A stretch of 64,000 nucleotides of DNA. Source: Nocardia colli (lineage in GTDB: Bacteria; Actinomycetota; Actinomycetes; Mycobacteriales; Mycobacteriaceae). Each line of letters begins with the position of its first letter. Position 1 is the stretch's first letter. Positions 61,548 through 64,000 of this stretch are shown here, one piece after another. The DNA is taken from positions 62,001 through 126,000 of the forward strand of contig NZ_VXLC01000004.1 in the NCBI RefSeq assembly GCF_008704205.1, read 5' to 3'. The notes under the pieces are model-generated. The model saw only the letters and a list, made by a program, of their open reading frames with translations, did no database searches and was not told the DNA's origin. The translations under genes and the position numbers were made by a program.

Positions 61548-63068
61548 CTAGTTCCACCAGCTCCAATCACTGTCTCCCCATTCGTCATCCGGCCATTCGT
61601 CTTCGGTCCATTCGTCCTCCGGCGATTCCTCGGCCGGCTGTTCTTCGCCGGTGTTCTCGTCGGATTGCCCGGCGTCCGGCTCGTCGCCGTCGGTTCCCTT
61701 GTGCGGGGCGGGCTTCGGGGTCTCGTTCGACTGGCACGCGGGCGCTACCGGGCCATTGCTTCCGGTTTCGAGGAAGCCGTCGCTGATCCACTTGCCGTTG
61801 TCCAGCTTGTTCCACAGGTCGGTGCCGCCCCACTTGCCGCTGAGCCGGTCGCCGCGCGCCGTGCAGGTGATGGTCAGCACGTCACCGTCGCGAACCGTGC
61901 CGACGACCGAATTCCGGGTGCCCGGGCCGGAGCGCAGATTGACGTTCCGGTTGCGGTCGGGATAGGGGCGCACAGTGCCCTTGGCCAGTGTGGGATTGGG
62001 CTTGGGCGGCTTCGGTGTGGTGGTCGGGGGCTTAGGGTTCGTCGGTTTCGGATCGGTGGGTTTCGGGTCGGTCGGTTTGGGGTCGGTCGGCTTCGGGTCG
62101 GTCGGCTTGGGGCTCGAATCGTCCCCGCCGCCGTAGTTGACCAGCCTGCCGCCGGTGCGCACCTGCTGACCCTCGTGCTCGGCGTAGCCGCCGTAGGCTT
62201 CCCGGCCCTCGCGGAAGGTCCAGCCGCCGATGGTCACTCCGTTGACCGGCACCGGCTGCGCGCCCTTGTAGAGCGACATGTGCACGTGCGCCCCGCTGGC
62301 GAAACCGCCGCACGGCAACTGGGTTCCGGTCCGGCCGAGGTAGGTGCCCGCCGTGATCTCGGTGCCGTCGGCGGCGCCGATCAGGTCGGTCATGTGGTAG
62401 TAGGAGGTGGTGAAGCCGTTGTTGTGCACGATCTTCACCTCGGCGCTGCCGTTGCGCACGCACGTCTTGTAGATCCGGCCGGACGCGGGCGCCAGCACCC
62501 GGCCGTCGCCGCCGTTGAAGTCCACCGAGTTGTACGGCCGGCTCTCGCCGCTGATGCCGTGCGGACCGCCGCCCATGTACCAGCTCTGGCCCTGCTTCCA
62601 CGGCAGCGACAGTCCGGTGTTGCCCGAACGTGGTTGCGGCGCGGCCAATGCCGCCTTCTCGCCGCCGCTGACCACGGACTCCGGCGCGTTGCTGACCATG
62701 CTGCCGAACTCGGGGGTGCCTTCGAACGCGACGTCCCAATCGCCTTCGTCGTCGAGTTTCGCCACATATAGCGTGGATTTCGGCGCTTCCTCGCTGTCGC
62801 TGTCCTCGGGGACGGTCGCGGCGCCGAAGACCCATTCGCCGTCGCTGCGCATGCGGTCGATGACCGGGGGTTTGTCGCTGGTGCCGGTCCGCGCGGCCGG
62901 CTGCGTCGCGAGGGTGTCGGTGATGGCGTCGTCAAGGCCGTCCGCGGTCGGTTCCGCGCTGACCGGGCTGATGGTGACCGTCAGGCCGATGAGGGTGGCG
63001 AGGACGAGTGTGGTTACTGCACTGGGGAATATCCAACGTCCGGTGCGGCGTGGATTGATCGATCTCAA
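61548..63068 (-). CDS. Secreted M23 metallopeptidase with SH3-like domain and acidic Trp-rich tail
   Basis: About 506 aa. Signal peptide with hydrophobic core PSAVTTLVLATLIGLTVTIS and cleavage near PVSAEP. Peptidase M23 (about 150-300): His in WYMGGGPHG, Asp in YNSVDFNGG, and HVHMS supply zinc ligands, the beta-lytic type arrangement. A KPTDP repeat linker (five copies) leads to an SH3-like domain (about 375-440; GTRNSVVGTVRDGDVLTITC), then an acidic tail with DEWTEDEWPDDEWGDSDWSW. Cuts peptidoglycan cross-links or peptides. TTG 63068 fits a signal peptide; GTG 63128 is the longer option. Confidence 0.88.
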   Translation of the reverse strand: MRSINPRRTGRWIFPSAVTTLVLATLIGLTVTISPVSAEPTADGLDDAITDTLATQPAARTGTSDKPPVIDRMRSDGEWVFGAATVPEDSDSEEAPKSTLYVAKLDDEGDWDVAFEGTPEFGSMVSNAPESVVSGGEKAALAAPQPRSGNTGLSLPWKQGQSWYMGGGPHGISGESRPYNSVDFNGGDGRVLAPASGRIYKTCVRNGSAEVKIVHNNGFTTSYYHMTDLIGAADGTEITAGTYLGRTGTQLPCGGFASGAHVHMSLYKGAQPVPVNGVTIGGWTFREGREAYGGYAEHEGQQVRTGGRLVNYGGGDDSSPKPTDPKPTDPKPTDPKPTDPKPTNPKPPTTTPKPPKPNPTLAKGTVRPYPDRNRNVNLRSGPGTRNSVVGTVRDGDVLTITCTARGDRLSGKWGGTDLWNKLDNGKWISDGFLETGSNGPVAPACQSNETPKPAPHKGTDGDEPDAGQSDENTGEEQPAEESPEDEWTEDEWPDDEWGDSDWSWWN

Positions 63069-63256
63069 GATGAGGCAACTTTCTCCGTCGGTCGTGATAA
63101 TCGTCGATCGATGGGCCGAAACGGCCACGGGGAGGTGGGTGTCGGCATATAACGTCTAGATCTCGCTTGCCTGATCGGATTCCCACTTCCCAGCCGAAAG
63201 TGTAGGGTAGGCGATTAGCGATCGACGGAAAAGTTAGCCATTCTATAAATGAAGTT

Positions 63257-63290
63257 AAGCCAGGGATTCAATAATGCGAACCCCTGGCTT
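63257..63290. terminator. Hairpin in the M23/DUF3237 intergenic region
   Basis: AAGCCAGGG / CCCTGGCTT perfect 9-bp stem, 16-nt loop. It lies upstream of the M23 gene and downstream of the DUF3237 gene, both on the minus strand, so it may terminate the latter. Confidence 0.5.
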
Positions 63291-63422
63291 CGGCGGCACT
63301 GCACCGCTCGGCGGCCGCGCCCTGCTGCAGTCGATCCGCCGCCCTCGAGGCCCCTTCTGCCTGGGCTCTTGCGGATCGTCACGCTCGCTCGCCGCATCGG
63401 GCGGGCGAATTAGAATTGATTT

Positions 63423-63917
63423 CTAAAGGACGCGGGAAATCTGGTAAGCCACCCCGCCCTCGATCAAATACCCCGATCCGATACACACGATATCGTTCAG
63501 CCATGCATATTTATCCGACCCGGTTTCGAATAACGGGGCGGTCCGGAAGTAATAACGCGCAGGATCGACCTGACGACTCCGCACCGGGTCGACGATATCG
63601 TCGTGCAATTCCGGCGGAACAATCCATCGACCGCCGTACGCCACATGTATCAGCGCATCGTCCTGCGTGCGCAACGTGAGCCGGACATCCACCGTCATTG
63701 CCCGATCGGGCCGGAACAACGTCCAATCCCCGCCGCCCGCAACCACTTCGCCGCGCAACTTCGGCCCCGCGAACGACCCGCCCGCCGCGCCATAAAGAAT
63801 CCGCCGCCCGAACGGGCCGGCGCCCATGTCCAGCGGCGGGTTCAGGTCGACGACCACATCGAAGAGATGCTCGGTCCGCACCTCGCCGACATCCCGCACG
63901 CGTGGATCCGTTGTCAT
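63423..63917 (-). CDS. DUF3237 protein
   Basis: 164 aa, beta-barrel-like DUF3237 family. RTEHLFDVVVDLNPPLDMGA, GRRILYGAAGGSFAGPKLRG, and GGDWTLFRPD, followed by VDVRLTLRTQDDALIHVAYG and TAPLFETGSDKYAWLNDIV. Several members bind or modify aromatic catabolites; no reaction is certain. ATG 63917 is preferred to GTG 63947. A palindrome at 63955 is near its promoter. Confidence 0.9.
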   Translation of the reverse strand: MTTDPRVRDVGEVRTEHLFDVVVDLNPPLDMGAGPFGRRILYGAAGGSFAGPKLRGEVVAGGGDWTLFRPDRAMTVDVRLTLRTQDDALIHVAYGGRWIVPPELHDDIVDPVRSRQVDPARYYFRTAPLFETGSDKYAWLNDIVCIGSGYLIEGGVAYQISRVL

Positions 63918-63954
63918 GTCTCGGCCTCGGCCGGTTTCGATAGTCACAAAGTAA

Positions 63955-63974
63955 ACGTACGGTCGATCGTATGT
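63955..63974. promoter_or_regulatory. Imperfect palindrome upstream of DUF3237
   Basis: ACGTACG-GTCGAT-CGTATGT, six of seven arm positions complementary. The spacing suits a TetR-type operator; the regulator, if any, lies outside the window. Confidence 0.45.
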
Positions 63975-64000
63975 AGAGTCAAGGTTCCATCGGCGACGCG

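Noticed and set aside
62040..62110. CRISPR-like short repeats
   Set aside because: These are in-frame KPTDP codon repeats in the linker of the M23 peptidase, not spaced CRISPR repeats.

Overview
The window is high-GC actinobacterial DNA, most likely a Nocardia chromosome. The supporting features are paired MspA-type porins of the NfpA/NfpB kind, long stretches of gene order shared with Mycobacterium tuberculosis (sucC-sucD ... 34 kDa antigen-DUF6350-purN-purH; mprA-mprB-pepD-moaB2 ... mscL ... FmdB/Ruc-folate cyclo-ligase-galU-moeA1-rimJ-glpR), a zinc-independent ribosomal protein cluster with an Mrf-like protein, and many GTG starts.

Left part (1-13.8 kb): central metabolism (sucCD, purN-purH) interleaved with an AfsR/SARP-type regulator, two paralogous small secreted proteins, two membrane proteins and a secreted GH20 hexosaminidase. 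13.9-17.5 kb: a bulb-lectin/LysM protein, then the zinc-starvation cluster: rpmB-rpmG-rpsN-rpsR on the minus strand and an Mrf-like gene, rpmE and rpmF on the plus strand, diverging from a 100-bp region with two Zur-box-like palindromes. 18-24 kb: a DUF1906 hydrolase and a conservon (sensor kinase, roadblock, DUF742, GTPase) extended by an MHYT membrane protein. 24.5-29.2 kb: the MprAB envelope-stress system with its HtrA-type protease PepD and MoaB2; MprA-box-like CTCAG repeats precede both mprA and pepD. 29.4-32.8 kb: two tandem copies of an NfpA-NfpB-like porin pair; the first is preceded by a perfect CRP-type palindrome. 32.9-39.6 kb: mscL, SAF protein, FmdB/Ruc-like zinc ribbon, folate enzyme, galU, then a gephyrin-like MoeA paralogue lacking canonical catalytic motifs together with rimJ and a GlpR/SepX-like membrane protein, that is, a cell-division module. 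A tRNA-Ala(CGC) and its terminator end this syntenic part.

Right part (39.8-64 kb) is accessory: corA, small regulators, two P450s, an AraC regulator and thioesterase whose upstream regions share a 28-bp direct-repeat element, a TetR/kinase-like/LLM oxidoreductase operon, two dihydrofolate-reductase-fold proteins, a CGNR regulator facing an epoxide hydrolase across a perfect palindrome, two decayed NUDIX genes, a visibly less GC-rich four-gene module that looks like type VII secretion cargo plus a lipoprotein, an UppP-like phosphatase, an FAD oxidoreductase with a TetR regulator, a secreted M23 peptidase with an odd acidic Trp-rich tail, and a DUF3237 protein.

The candidates most worth following are the low-GC T7SS-like cargo module, the AraC 28-bp operator pair, the duplicated porin locus with its CRP site, the Glp/GlpR module, and several small genes that ordinary gene callers would miss. 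No insertion sequences, integrases, CRISPR arrays or rRNA genes were seen. All family names come from recognising motifs by eye; no database search was possible.
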